Positions 32,645 to 41,356 of a stretch of 64,000 nt of DNA are shown piece after piece. The notes beneath the pieces were generated by a model. The model saw only the letters and a list, made by a program, of their open reading frames with translations, ran no database searches and had not been told where the DNA came from. The stretch comes from UBA8190 sp003453695 (GTDB taxonomy: Bacteria > Actinomycetota > Acidimicrobiia > Acidimicrobiales > UBA8190): assembly GCA_036796975.1 (NCBI GenBank), contig DAIRBY010000005.1, forward strand, positions 26,011 to 90,010, given 5' to 3'. How positions within the stretch are numbered: position 1 is the first letter of the stretch; the number at the start of each line of letters is the position of its first letter. Both the position numbers and the translations under genes were made by a program.

Positions 32645-34993
32645 TTGACCGAGCCGCTGCTGCACGGGGTGCGCGTGGTCGACCTGGCCGGTGAGCCGGC
32701 CGCCATGACGGGGCGCATCCTGGCCGACCTGGGCGCCGAGGTGGTACGGGTCGTTCCCGCCGGCGGCGACTGCCTGGCCGAGCTCCCCCCCTTCGGCCCC
32801 GGCGGTTCGTTGCGCCAGCTGGCGTGGAACGCCGGCAAGTCGGTGGTGTCGGTGGAGGGTCCCGGCGACCGGCGTCTTTCTGAGCTGCTGGCCGGTGCCG
32901 ACGTCGTGGTGTGCACGCCGGGATGGCGTGGGGTGGTCGAGGTGGACCCTGGGCAGGCACCGCGGGCGAGCTGGATCCTCGTCACCCCCTTCGGGCTCGA
33001 CGGCCCCCGCGCCCACTGGAAGGCGTCGGACTTGGGGGTCATGGCCTCGACCGGGAACATGTACTGCACCGGCGACCCCGACCGGGCCCCGGTGCGCTGC
33101 ACCGAGCCCACGGCGTGGAGCCATCTCGGGCCGGAGGCCGCCTTCGCGGCGCTGACGGCGCTGGCCTCGGGACGTCCCCAGATCGTCGACGTCTCGGCCC
33201 AGGAGGTGGTGATGATCGCCTCCATCGGCCACGTCGGGCGGTTCCCCCGGACGAAGAACCGCGGCAAGCGCTCCGGCGCCAACATCGGGGTCACCCGCGA
33301 GATCTGGCCCTGCGGCGACGGCTTCGTCTCCTTCGGCTTGCGCGGCGGCAAGGCCCGCGTGCCCCGCCCCCAGACCCTCACCAGGCTGGTCGCCGAGGAC
33401 GGCATCGAGGCGCCGGCGCTCACGCAACGGGACTGGACGACCTACGACCACAACCGGGCGACGCCCGAAGAGCTGGAGGCCATCTCGGCACCCATCGCCG
33501 AGTACTTCCGCCGCCACACCATGGCCGAGCTGTACGAGACGGCGTGTGCCACCAACCTCATGCTGGCCCCCGCCAACTCACCTCCGCAGCTGACCGCCAG
33601 TGCCCAGCTCGAGGCGCGCGGGTTCTTCGCCCCCTTCGGCGACGTCTCCCAGTTCCCCCGCTCCTTCGTCATCACCACGAGCCCCGACGACGCCGTGACC
33701 CGCCCCGGTCCCCGGCCTGTCGGTACCGACGGCGCCCCCCCCACCTGGCCGGCACGTCCAGCATCCCCGACCGCCGACGCCACCCCCACGCCGGCATGGG
33801 AGGGCACCAAGCTCCTCGAGTTCGGAGCCGGAGCAGCGGGGCCCATCGCCATCCGCTACTTCGCCGAGCACGGGGCCACCGTGATCCGCATCGAGTCGCG
33901 ATCGCGTCCCGACTTCCTGCGCACCTACGGTCTCGTGCCCGGCAACCCGTGCGGGCTCGAAGGCTCGGACATGTTCGACTCCTTGAACGTCGGCAAGCTC
34001 GGGGTGACCCTCAACCTGAAGCACCCCGACGGCGTGGCCCTGGCCAGGCGGCTCGTGCAGTGGGCCGACGGCCTGGCCGAGAACTTCGCCCCTCGGGCCA
34101 TGCGCAGCTTCGGGCTCGACTACGCCTCGTTGGTGCAGGAGAAGCCCGACCTGGTGATGGTCAGCTCGTGCCTGCAGGGACAGACCGGGCCGCACAAGGA
34201 CTACCCGGGCTTCGGGGGGCAGGGATCGGCGCTGGGCGGCTACAACTTCCTCACCGGATGGCCCGACCGGGAGCCGCTCGGTCCCTACGGCACCATCACC
34301 GACTCCCTGGCACCCAGGTTCGTGGCCAGTGCCCTCGCCGCCGCCCTCCTCTACCGTCGTCGGACCGGGCGGGGCGTGCATCTCGACGTGAGCCAGGTGG
34401 AGGCTGCGGTGTACTCCCTTTCGCCGTGGGTGCTCGACTACGTGGTGAACGGCCACGTGCAATCTCGCCTGGGCAACCGCTCGGTGCGACAGGCCCCCCA
34501 CGGGGCCTTCCCCTGCACCGGCGAGGACCGCTGGGCCGCCATCGCCTGCTGGGACGACGACGACTGGGAGGCGCTGGCGTCGGCGATGGGCCTGGACGAG
34601 GAGACCACGGCGCGCTTCGCCACGCTGTCGGACCGCTTCGCCGCCCAGGACGAGCTGGAGAAGGTCCTGGCCGACTGGACGCGGGTCCGCTCCCAGCTCG
34701 AGGTGGCGGAGCGTCTCCAGGCGGCCGGGGTCGAGGCGGTGCCCGTCGCCGACCTCGGTGACGCCTGGGGCGACCCGCAGCTGCACCACCGTGGCCACTT
34801 CGTGACCCTCGAGCACCCGTGCATGGGCGAGTGCGGGTACGAACGCAACGGCTTTCGACTCTCGGCCGCTTCCGCCGGCTTCGACCGGCCCAGCGCCGTG
34901 CTGGGCCAGCACAACGAGTACGTCCTGGGCGAGATCCTCGGCCTCAGCTCGGCCGAGCAGCGCCGCCTCGCCGACGAGGGGGTCCTCGAGTAG
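32645..34993 (+). CDS. Tandem CaiB/BaiF family III CoA-transferase
   Basis: The 782-residue protein contains two CaiB/BaiF units: residues about 5-370 (GVRVVDLAGEPAAMTGRILADLGAEVVRV) and about 390-782 (LLEFGAGAAGPIAIRYFAEHGATVIRIE, joined by an Ala/Pro-rich linker). The C-terminal unit has TDSLAPRFVASALAAALLYRRRTGRG, placing Asp at the usual catalytic position. The N-terminal unit shows CTEPTAWSHLG there, an apparent Glu. One catalytic and one structural half is my inference. It transfers CoA between acids. The TTG start is supported by AGGAG at good spacing. Confidence 0.87.
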   Translation: MTEPLLHGVRVVDLAGEPAAMTGRILADLGAEVVRVVPAGGDCLAELPPFGPGGSLRQLAWNAGKSVVSVEGPGDRRLSELLAGADVVVCTPGWRGVVEVDPGQAPRASWILVTPFGLDGPRAHWKASDLGVMASTGNMYCTGDPDRAPVRCTEPTAWSHLGPEAAFAALTALASGRPQIVDVSAQEVVMIASIGHVGRFPRTKNRGKRSGANIGVTREIWPCGDGFVSFGLRGGKARVPRPQTLTRLVAEDGIEAPALTQRDWTTYDHNRATPEELEAISAPIAEYFRRHTMAELYETACATNLMLAPANSPPQLTASAQLEARGFFAPFGDVSQFPRSFVITTSPDDAVTRPGPRPVGTDGAPPTWPARPASPTADATPTPAWEGTKLLEFGAGAAGPIAIRYFAEHGATVIRIESRSRPDFLRTYGLVPGNPCGLEGSDMFDSLNVGKLGVTLNLKHPDGVALARRLVQWADGLAENFAPRAMRSFGLDYASLVQEKPDLVMVSSCLQGQTGPHKDYPGFGGQGSALGGYNFLTGWPDREPLGPYGTITDSLAPRFVASALAAALLYRRRTGRGVHLDVSQVEAAVYSLSPWVLDYVVNGHVQSRLGNRSVRQAPHGAFPCTGEDRWAAIACWDDDDWEALASAMGLDEETTARFATLSDRFAAQDELEKVLADWTRVRSQLEVAERLQAAGVEAVPVADLGDAWGDPQLHHRGHFVTLEHPCMGECGYERNGFRLSAASAGFDRPSAVLGQHNEYVLGEILGLSSAEQRRLADEGVLE

Positions 34994-35034
34994 CCGGTGG
35001 CGGCCCGCATGGCCGTTCCGGGTATCAGTCCGGC

Positions 35035-35514
35035 ATGGAGATCGAGGTCGTGATCGAAGCTCCCCGGGGCTCGCGCAACAAGTACGAAGCCGACCACGCC
35101 ACCGGGGACATCTGGCTGGACCGGATGCTGTTCACCGCCACCCAGTTCCCGGCCGACTACGGGTTCATCCCCGACACCCTCGCCCCCGACGGTGATCCGC
35201 TCGACGCCGTGGTGCTGCTGGACGAGCCGACCTTCCCGGGCTGTCACGTGCGGGGCCGGGTGGTGGGGCTGTTCCGCATGCGCGACGAACACGGACAGGA
35301 CGACAAGGTGGTGGCCGTCCCGGCCACCGACCCGAGGTGGGACACCTTCGACGACGTGGGCGACCTACCCGAGCACTTGAAGCGGGAGATCGCCCACTTC
35401 TTCGATGTCTACAAGGACCTGGAGCCGGGCTCGGCCACCGAGATCCTGGGCTGGACTGACGCTTCTACCGCCGCGTCGGTGATCGAGGAGGCGACAGCTC
35501 AGGCAGACAGGTGA
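35035..35514 (+). CDS. ppa: Inorganic pyrophosphatase (family I)
   Basis: The 159-residue protein has the family I signature DGDPLDAVVLLDEPT with its magnesium-binding aspartates, plus GSRNKYEAD near the N-terminus and FPADYGFIPDTL. It hydrolyses pyrophosphate to two phosphates in the cytoplasm, which pulls forward the several acyl-CoA ligases encoded nearby; as a housekeeping gene its placement may be incidental. It starts 41 bases after the CoA-transferase stop and overlaps the convergent gene's 3' end by 16 bases. Confidence 0.95.
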   Translation: MEIEVVIEAPRGSRNKYEADHATGDIWLDRMLFTATQFPADYGFIPDTLAPDGDPLDAVVLLDEPTFPGCHVRGRVVGLFRMRDEHGQDDKVVAVPATDPRWDTFDDVGDLPEHLKREIAHFFDVYKDLEPGSATEILGWTDASTAASVIEEATAQADR

Positions 35515-36815
35515 CCCTTGCCCGGGTTGGAGACGTTCACGACGCCGGGGGGAAGCCCGCCCGTGAGCTTGCGCACCAGGCCCTTGGCCACCCCCACGAT
35601 CTGATGCACCGATCCGGTGAGCGTCCCCTGCGGGGAGGGGGCCGGGGGTGTTGCCGCCGGCGGGGCCGGCGGCGGGGGCGGGGCCGGCGTGGGGGGCGGC
35701 GGCGGCGGTGTCACGTGGGTCACGACGGCGGGGACGACCGGCGTCGGCGTCGACACGCCCTGGTTGCCCCCGCCCGGGGCGGGGCTCGGTGGCGGTGGTG
35801 GCACCACGGCCGGCCCCGACGAAGACGGAGCCGGGGGTGAGCTGCCCAACCCGGCCGGCGCCGCCAGCTGGCCCGGTCCATGGGGGGCGCCCCGGAAGGC
35901 GCCGAGGCCGAAGACCGTGGCGGCCAAGAGCACCAGCGCCGCGCTCACCGATGCCAGAGCGGAGCGGCGGCGGTGCTGCGACAGCATGTGCCGGGCGTGG
36001 ACGTAGTCACGACGGCGCAGGTGGAGGTCGGCTTCGGCCAGCATCAGGAGCACGTCGGGGCTGGCGAGCACGTCGGCCCCCGACGCACGCAACCCGGCCA
36101 TGCCCCACGAGAACCCGAGCCCGACGGCCAAGGTCGCCTCCAGCACGACGGCGCCCAGGTCGACGGTGTGGCTGCCGGGAGCCAGCACAGCCAGCTTCCG
36201 GCGGCTCAAGCGGTAGACACGCTGGCCGGGTGCCCCGGCGCCCGCCAGAGCGGCGGCGAGGGCGAGCACGGCGGCGTCGTCCGCCCCCGGATCACGGGGC
36301 CGGTGCAGCGAGCCCTTGGGCGCGGCGTCGAGCTCGATGACGGCCAGAGCCGCCTCGGCGTTGGAGAGCAGGCTGGCCGCCACCGCCTCCTCGAGGTCGC
36401 CTTCGAGCGCTCGGCGGTCCGCCAACGACGACGCCACGCTCCGGCGCTCGGCCAGACGGGTGGAGGCGGCGGCGGCCTCGGTGGCGAGCAGCTCGAGCAC
36501 CGGCTCCAACGCCGCCGAGGGGAACTGCTCGAAGACGTCAGCGGAGAGCTCGGTGGCGATCTCCGAGAGGCACTGCGCGGCCGGGACGGCCTCGTCGGCG
36601 GATCGCAGGCCGGCACCCCAGGTCCGTACCGCCCGTGCCAGACCGGGCGGGGGGGCGCCGCGCTCCAAGGTGGCGACGATGGCAGCGCACAGGTCCAAGG
36701 CGGCCGACCCCGCGGTGGCCTCGATGGGGGCTCGCCGCAGCACGCAGCGGACGCGCCAGTGCACCATCAGCCGCTGCACCAACACGGTGCCGGTGTCCTG
36801 CGCTGAGGCCTGCAT
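35499..36815 (-). CDS. Membrane protein with degenerate GGDEF-like domain and proline-rich exterior
   Basis: The 438-residue protein has a helical N-terminus (about 1-150), then a segment resembling a diguanylate cyclase core (LAVIELDAAPKGSLHRP, later VYRLSRRKLAVLAPG), in which the GGDEF signature is replaced by LSRRK. A single membrane helix (SALASVSAALVLLAATVFGLG, near 295-315) is followed by about 85 residues of Pro/Ser/Thr-rich sequence. It probably senses rather than makes c-di-GMP, or is a structural relic; this is inference from fold-like pattern only. Start at ATG 36815 has GGAGGG rather far upstream. Confidence 0.65.
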   Translation of the reverse strand: MQASAQDTGTVLVQRLMVHWRVRCVLRRAPIEATAGSAALDLCAAIVATLERGAPPPGLARAVRTWGAGLRSADEAVPAAQCLSEIATELSADVFEQFPSAALEPVLELLATEAAAASTRLAERRSVASSLADRRALEGDLEEAVAASLLSNAEAALAVIELDAAPKGSLHRPRDPGADDAAVLALAAALAGAGAPGQRVYRLSRRKLAVLAPGSHTVDLGAVVLEATLAVGLGFSWGMAGLRASGADVLASPDVLLMLAEADLHLRRRDYVHARHMLSQHRRRSALASVSAALVLLAATVFGLGAFRGAPHGPGQLAAPAGLGSSPPAPSSSGPAVVPPPPPSPAPGGGNQGVSTPTPVVPAVVTHVTPPPPPPTPAPPPPPAPPAATPPAPSPQGTLTGSVHQIVGVAKGLVRKLTGGLPPGVVNVSNPGKGHLSA

Positions 36816-37030
36816 GTGTGCCCTGTCCGGACCCTCCTGGGGCGAGGTGGCGTTCAGGTCGATGCTCGAGTGATCGACACGCGGGCAGCCCAGGATTAGG
36901 GCCGAATGTCACCGTTGGGGGCCCGTGGCGCCCCGGTTGCGTTCTCATGCAGCAGCCGTTGGGCGACCGTAGGGAAATCGCTCTGAGCTGGGAGGACACC
37001 CCACTCCCACCAGCCCCGGCCCGGGACCGC

Positions 37031-38029
37031 TCAGTGGAGCCGGTCCGCCACCCCGGCAAGGCCGCCCAGGGCCCGGAGCAGGTCGTTCAGGTGGGTGCAC
37101 GACGCCGGGCCGGCGATCAGCTCGGGCACCCGGTCGGCCATCTCGCTGAGCGGGGTGCCCACGACCGCCGTCACTTCGCCGGCGGCGGCCGGACACTCGC
37201 CGAAGGGCAGAACCCGGGGATCGGCCTCGATGTCGGTGAACACGCCGTCCTCGAGTCGCGCCCTGAGGGCGTACTCGTGCAGGACGGCTTCCCCTCCGTC
37301 CGGCTCGCCGACGGTGTCGCGGAACATGGCCCACACCGACATGACGCCGTCCTCGTCCACGGCGGCGTCGAGGCAGCGACGCCGGCGCATGGCATCGGGG
37401 GCGAGGGGCGGGCACCGGTGGAACGCCCACCGGTCGTCGTCATCGGCGTCGAGCTCCGGGGCGGGCGGGCAGTCCTGCAGGGGGACACCGCTGCCGGACG
37501 CGATGCTCACCATGGCGGCGCCGCCCTGTCGCCACCCTGAGCACAGGTCGACCATGCGGTCGAGCACGTTGGGCGGGGTGAGCGACTCGGGGGCCAGGCC
37601 CTGGCGGCGGGCCAGGCGCATGAAGCCGTAGCCGGAGATGAGCACGGCGGCGGGCACGTCGTCGAGCACCTGACGGAGGAGCGACCCGCTCGCCCACGCC
37701 GGGACGACCTCGTTGAGGCGGCGGCGGAACCCTCCACCGGCGCGCGCCCCCGTGAGCTCCTGCGCCCACGGTTCGGCGGGGTCGGTGCGCAGCGCCGCCA
37801 GCTGCCGGTCCCCGTCGAAGGCCGCTTCGAGCACGGCCTCACCCAGCACCTCGGGGTCGCCGATGCCGGTGCCCGTGCGCAGATCCCGCGCCCCGCCCGA
37901 GATGGACAGCTCCGCCCCCCATCCCGTGCGGGCCCCCACGTCGACGTGCGTGGTGCGGCGCAGCGAGCGGGGCCGCCGGGCAGCAAGCCGCACGAGCGGC
38001 CGGCGCGGAGCGGACGTGCCCGTGGTCAC
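37031..38029 (-). CDS. DUF2889 family protein
   Basis: The 332-residue protein begins with RRPLVRLAARRP then LRRTTHVDVG, and ends with GPASCTHLNDLLRAL, both hallmarks of DUF2889. The function of this domain is not established; members often sit with CoA-ester and ring-degradation genes, as here. The GTG start at 38029 has TAGCGT seven bases upstream and operator site 6 at -31 to -46, so a leaderless, CTGAC-regulated transcript is likely. It diverges from a thiolase-fold gene. Confidence 0.8.
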   Translation of the reverse strand: MTTGTSAPRRPLVRLAARRPRSLRRTTHVDVGARTGWGAELSISGGARDLRTGTGIGDPEVLGEAVLEAAFDGDRQLAALRTDPAEPWAQELTGARAGGGFRRRLNEVVPAWASGSLLRQVLDDVPAAVLISGYGFMRLARRQGLAPESLTPPNVLDRMVDLCSGWRQGGAAMVSIASGSGVPLQDCPPAPELDADDDDRWAFHRCPPLAPDAMRRRRCLDAAVDEDGVMSVWAMFRDTVGEPDGGEAVLHEYALRARLEDGVFTDIEADPRVLPFGECPAAAGEVTAVVGTPLSEMADRVPELIAGPASCTHLNDLLRALGGLAGVADRLH

Positions 38030-38035
38030 CGGGCC

Positions 38036-38041
38036 ACGCTA
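38036..38041 (-). promoter_or_regulatory. -10 element TAGCGT of the DUF2889 gene
   Basis: TAGCGT reads on the minus strand and ends seven bases before GTG 38029, consistent with a leaderless start. The same hexamer precedes the 30972 gene and the importer operon. Confidence 0.45.
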
Positions 38042-38059
38042 CCGTCCCGGTGGCGTTCT

Positions 38060-38075
38060 CCGACACCGGCGTCAG
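38060..38075. promoter_or_regulatory. CTGAC-N6-GTCAG operator, site 6 (one mismatch)
   Basis: CCGACACCGGCGTCAG differs from consensus at base 2. It lies between divergent DUF2889 (start 38029) and the thiolase-fold gene (start 38137). Confidence 0.62.
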
Positions 38076-38136
38076 GTTCGAGGGAGCGCGCTTCGGGCCT
38101 TCTTCACCGGTGAGCACCGCGGAGGCGACGACGGAC

Positions 38137-39285
38137 ATGGCACGACGGGTGGCGATCGTGGGCGCGGCGCTGAGCGACTGCGGGCGCGTCGACGACAAGA
38201 CCGCCTACCAGCTCCACCACCAGGCCACCTCCGCCGCCCTGGCCGAGGCGGGGATCAGCCGCCACGAGGTGGACGGCTTCATGTCCCACGGGACGGGGAC
38301 GTTGCCTCCCATCGACGTGGCGGAGTACCTGGGCCTGGCACCGCACATCCAGTACATCGACTCGACCGGTGTGGGCGGGTCCAGTTGGGAGATCTTCCTC
38401 GAGCACGCCGTGGCCGCCATCGCCCAGGGACACGTCGACACGGTGGTGCTCAGCTACGGGTCCACGGCCCGGGCCGACCTCAAACGCCGGGCCCGCACCG
38501 CCAACCTGTCGTTCGGCAACCGTGGCCCGTCGCAGTTCGACGCCCCCTATGGCCACACCCTCATCGCCAAGCACGCCATGTCGGCCCGGCGCCACATGCA
38601 CGAGTTCGGCACGAGCATCGAGCAACTGGCCGAGATCGCCGTGTCGGCCCGCTACAACGCCGGGTTCAACCCGCAGGCGTACTACCGCGACCCCATCACC
38701 ATCGACGACGTGCAGACGGCGCCCATGATCGCCGACCCGTTCACCAAGCTGCACTGCTGCATCCGCTCCGACGGCGGCGGAGCCGTCGTCATCACCCACG
38801 AGGACCGGGCCCGCGACTGTGACAGGACCCCGGTGTGGGTGCTCGGCACCGGCGAAGCCATCTCGCACGCCGTCATGAGCGAGTGGACCGACTTCACCGA
38901 GTCGCCGTGCGTGCGGTCGGGGCAGCGGGCCTTCGGCGAGGCGGGCGTCACACCCGAGGACATCGACGTGCTCCAGGTCTACGACTCGTTCACCCTGACC
39001 GTGCTCCTCACGCTCGAAGGCCTGGGCTTCTGCAAGAAGGGCGAGGGTGGCCCGTTCGTGGAGGACGGCAAGCTGCGCGTGGGCGGCGCCCTCCCCACCA
39101 ACACCGACGGGGGTGGGCTGTCGGCCTGCCAGCCGGGGATGCGGGGGATCTTCCTGCTCGTCGAGGCGGTGAAACAGCTCCGAGGCGAGTGTGGCGACCG
39201 GCAGGTGCCGGGCGCCCGTCTCGCCTGTGTGAACGCCACCGGCGGCTGGATCAGCTCCACCGCCACCGCCGTCCTCGGGGTGTAG
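38137..39285 (+). CDS. Thiolase-fold (lipid-transfer-protein-like) enzyme lacking the thiolase Cys
   Basis: The 382-residue protein shares the SCP-x-like fold (VAIVGAALSDCGRV, LQVYDSFTLTVLLTLEGLGFC, TNTDGGGLSACQPG). The usual nucleophile region reads IDSTGVGGSSWE with no cysteine, and GHPxG is absent, so classical thiolysis is unlikely. The LQVYDSF tyrosine is conserved with Ltp2-type aldolases. I chose ATG 38137 (MARRVAIVG); GTG 38110 is an alternative. There is no adjacent DUF35 gene, so it may borrow one of the two encoded elsewhere in the window. Confidence 0.8.
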   Translation: MARRVAIVGAALSDCGRVDDKTAYQLHHQATSAALAEAGISRHEVDGFMSHGTGTLPPIDVAEYLGLAPHIQYIDSTGVGGSSWEIFLEHAVAAIAQGHVDTVVLSYGSTARADLKRRARTANLSFGNRGPSQFDAPYGHTLIAKHAMSARRHMHEFGTSIEQLAEIAVSARYNAGFNPQAYYRDPITIDDVQTAPMIADPFTKLHCCIRSDGGGAVVITHEDRARDCDRTPVWVLGTGEAISHAVMSEWTDFTESPCVRSGQRAFGEAGVTPEDIDVLQVYDSFTLTVLLTLEGLGFCKKGEGGPFVEDGKLRVGGALPTNTDGGGLSACQPGMRGIFLLVEAVKQLRGECGDRQVPGARLACVNATGGWISSTATAVLGV

Positions 39286-39291
39286 TGATCC

Positions 39292-39792
39292 CTAGCCGTT
39301 GGCGAGGCGGATGACCACCCCCGACAGCACCAGGGCCACCACCGTGGCCGCCGGGGCGAAGAGCACCTTGTTCCCGAGACGGGCGTGGACCTTGGCGTTG
39401 AAGGCGAGGACGAAGCACACCGCCATGCCGGCGGCGCCGAGCGAGAACTCCGGCAGCCACACCACCGCCAGGTCGTGACCGAGGCGACCGTTGTCGGCGT
39501 CGCTCACCACCAGCAACGGGAAGATGGCCAGCCACACGACGCACCACAGGGCGAAGACCACCGCCGAGACGACGAGGACGACACCGCGCACCGTGGTGAT
39601 CTTCGAGGGCGCGCGCGGCGTGGCGCCGGCCGTGGAGCCGGACGACACCGACGATGTCCAGCCATGGCCGTCCCACCATCGGTACGGCGCCAGCCACCAA
39701 GGGTCGGCGTACCAGCCCGGCGGGGCTCCCGCCGAGGATGACGGCGCGGAGGGCGGTGGCCATGGCGGCGGCGGGGAAGTGGGAGTGCTCAT
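39292..39792 (-). CDS. DUF2510-type membrane protein
   Basis: The 166-residue protein has a Pro-rich N-terminus, then a DUF2510 motif (GWYADPWWLAPYRWWDGHGWT), and three hydrophobic helices (RGVVLVVSAVVFALWCVVWLAIF, LGAAGMAVCFVLAFNA, FAPAATVVALVLSGVVIRL). DUF2510 is a short actinobacterial domain that precedes membrane segments; its role is unknown. It lies 46 bases downstream of the aldehyde dehydrogenase on the same strand and is convergent with the thiolase-fold gene, six bases away. Confidence 0.75.
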   Translation of the reverse strand: MSTPTSPPPPWPPPSAPSSSAGAPPGWYADPWWLAPYRWWDGHGWTSSVSSGSTAGATPRAPSKITTVRGVVLVVSAVVFALWCVVWLAIFPLLVVSDADNGRLGHDLAVVWLPEFSLGAAGMAVCFVLAFNAKVHARLGNKVLFAPAATVVALVLSGVVIRLANG

Positions 39793-39838
39793 CGAAGTGC
39801 CGACTGCCGGCTCCGCTGGGGTCGGATGGGGGTCGGGA

Positions 39839-41356
39839 TCAGCCCGTGAGCTTGGGGCCGCCCGCCTCGGCGGCGATGGCTACCGTCTTCGTCTCGAGGT
39901 ACTCCTCGAAGCCCTCGCGGCCGTGCTCCCGTCCCACCCCGCTCTGGCGGTACCCGCCGAACGGAACGTCGGGCGCCAGGTACACGCCGCCGTTGATGCT
40001 CATGGTCCCGGTTCGGATGCGCCGCGCCACGGCCAGGGCGCGATCCTCGCTCGTGCTCGTGACCGCGCCGGACAAGCCGTAGATGGAGTCGTTGGCGATG
40101 CGCACGGCGTCGTCCTCGTCCTCGTAGGCAATGGCCACCAGCACCGGGCCGAAGATCTCCTCCTGGGCGATGGTCGCCTTCGGGTCGACGTCGGCGAACA
40201 AAGTGGGCTCGACGAAGTAGCCGGTGGCGGGCTCGGAGGGAACGGCGCCGCCGCGCACCAGACGGGCCTCGGACTTCCCCTTCTCGATGTAGCTCAGCAC
40301 CCGCCGGCGCTGCTTGTCGCTCACGAGCGGCCCCATGAGGTTGGACGCGTCCCAGGGGTCACCGAAGCTCATGGCGTCGAGGGTGGCCTTGGCCAGTTCC
40401 ACCCCCTCGTCGTAGCGGGAGCGGGGCAGCAGCAGGCGGGTGGTGATGGCACACCCCTGGCCGGCGTGCACGCACACGGCGAAGGCACCGCCCGAGCACG
40501 CCGCCCCCAGGTCCTCCACGTCGTCGAGGACGATGTTGGCCGACTTGCCGCCGAGTTCGAGGAACACCTTCTTCACGGTGTCGGCGCCCTTGGCCATGAT
40601 GCGCCGGCCCGTGGCGGTCGACCCCGTGAACGTCACCATGTCCACCCGGGGATCGGTGGTGAGGACCTCGCCCACCATGTGATCGGCCGATGCGACCACG
40701 TTGACGACGCCTGCCGGGATGTCGGTCTGCTCGGCGATGATGCGCCCGAGGACGGTGGCCGACCACGGCGTGTCGGGGGCCGGCTTCAAGACGACGGTGT
40801 TGCCGGCCGCCAGCGCCGGCGACAGCTTGGCCATGTTGAGAAAGAGCGGGAAGTTCCACGGCGTGATGGCCCCCACCACCCCGGTCGCTTCGCGCAGGAC
40901 GAGCCGCTTGGTGCGCTGGCCGAACACCAGGCGTTCGGGCATGGGCTGGTCGTAGGGGTAGCTGGCGGCCAGCTCGGCGTAGTGGCAGACGTCGTCGATG
41001 GGCAGGTCCACCTGGATGGCGTAGGTGAGGGCGATGGGGCTGCCCGCCTCGGCCACGACCACGGCGCGCAGCTCCTCCTTGTTGGCCTCCAGGGCGGCGT
41101 GCAGCTGGTCCAGACAGCGACGCCGGAAGTCGTGGTCGGTGGACCACGAGGTCTCGTCGAAGGCCCGGCGCGCCGCGGCGATGGCAGACTCCATGTCGGC
41201 GGCCGTCCCGTCGGCGGTGTCACCGAGGGACTTCTCGGTGGCGGGGTCGACGTTGGCGAAAGTAGCGCCGCTCGACGACTCCACCAGCTTCCCGTCGATG
41301 AGCAGCCGGGGCTCACCCCGCACCTCGTGCCCGGAGGCCGTGGACGTGTCGGTCAT
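39839..41356 (-). CDS. Aldehyde dehydrogenase family protein
   Basis: The 505-residue protein contains ITPWNFPLFLNMAK (catalytic Asn), FLELGGKSANIV (Glu) and HAGQGCAITTR (nucleophilic Cys), ending PFGGYRQSGVGREHG. It is a second ALDH, distinct from 5833-7296, and oxidises an aldehyde to the acid with NAD(P). The ATG at 41356 overlaps the ligase stop (ATGA), so aldehyde oxidation and CoA activation are translationally coupled and fall under operator site 7. Confidence 0.9.
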   Translation of the reverse strand: MTDTSTASGHEVRGEPRLLIDGKLVESSSGATFANVDPATEKSLGDTADGTAADMESAIAAARRAFDETSWSTDHDFRRRCLDQLHAALEANKEELRAVVVAEAGSPIALTYAIQVDLPIDDVCHYAELAASYPYDQPMPERLVFGQRTKRLVLREATGVVGAITPWNFPLFLNMAKLSPALAAGNTVVLKPAPDTPWSATVLGRIIAEQTDIPAGVVNVVASADHMVGEVLTTDPRVDMVTFTGSTATGRRIMAKGADTVKKVFLELGGKSANIVLDDVEDLGAACSGGAFAVCVHAGQGCAITTRLLLPRSRYDEGVELAKATLDAMSFGDPWDASNLMGPLVSDKQRRRVLSYIEKGKSEARLVRGGAVPSEPATGYFVEPTLFADVDPKATIAQEEIFGPVLVAIAYEDEDDAVRIANDSIYGLSGAVTSTSEDRALAVARRIRTGTMSINGGVYLAPDVPFGGYRQSGVGREHGREGFEEYLETKTVAIAAEAGGPKLTG

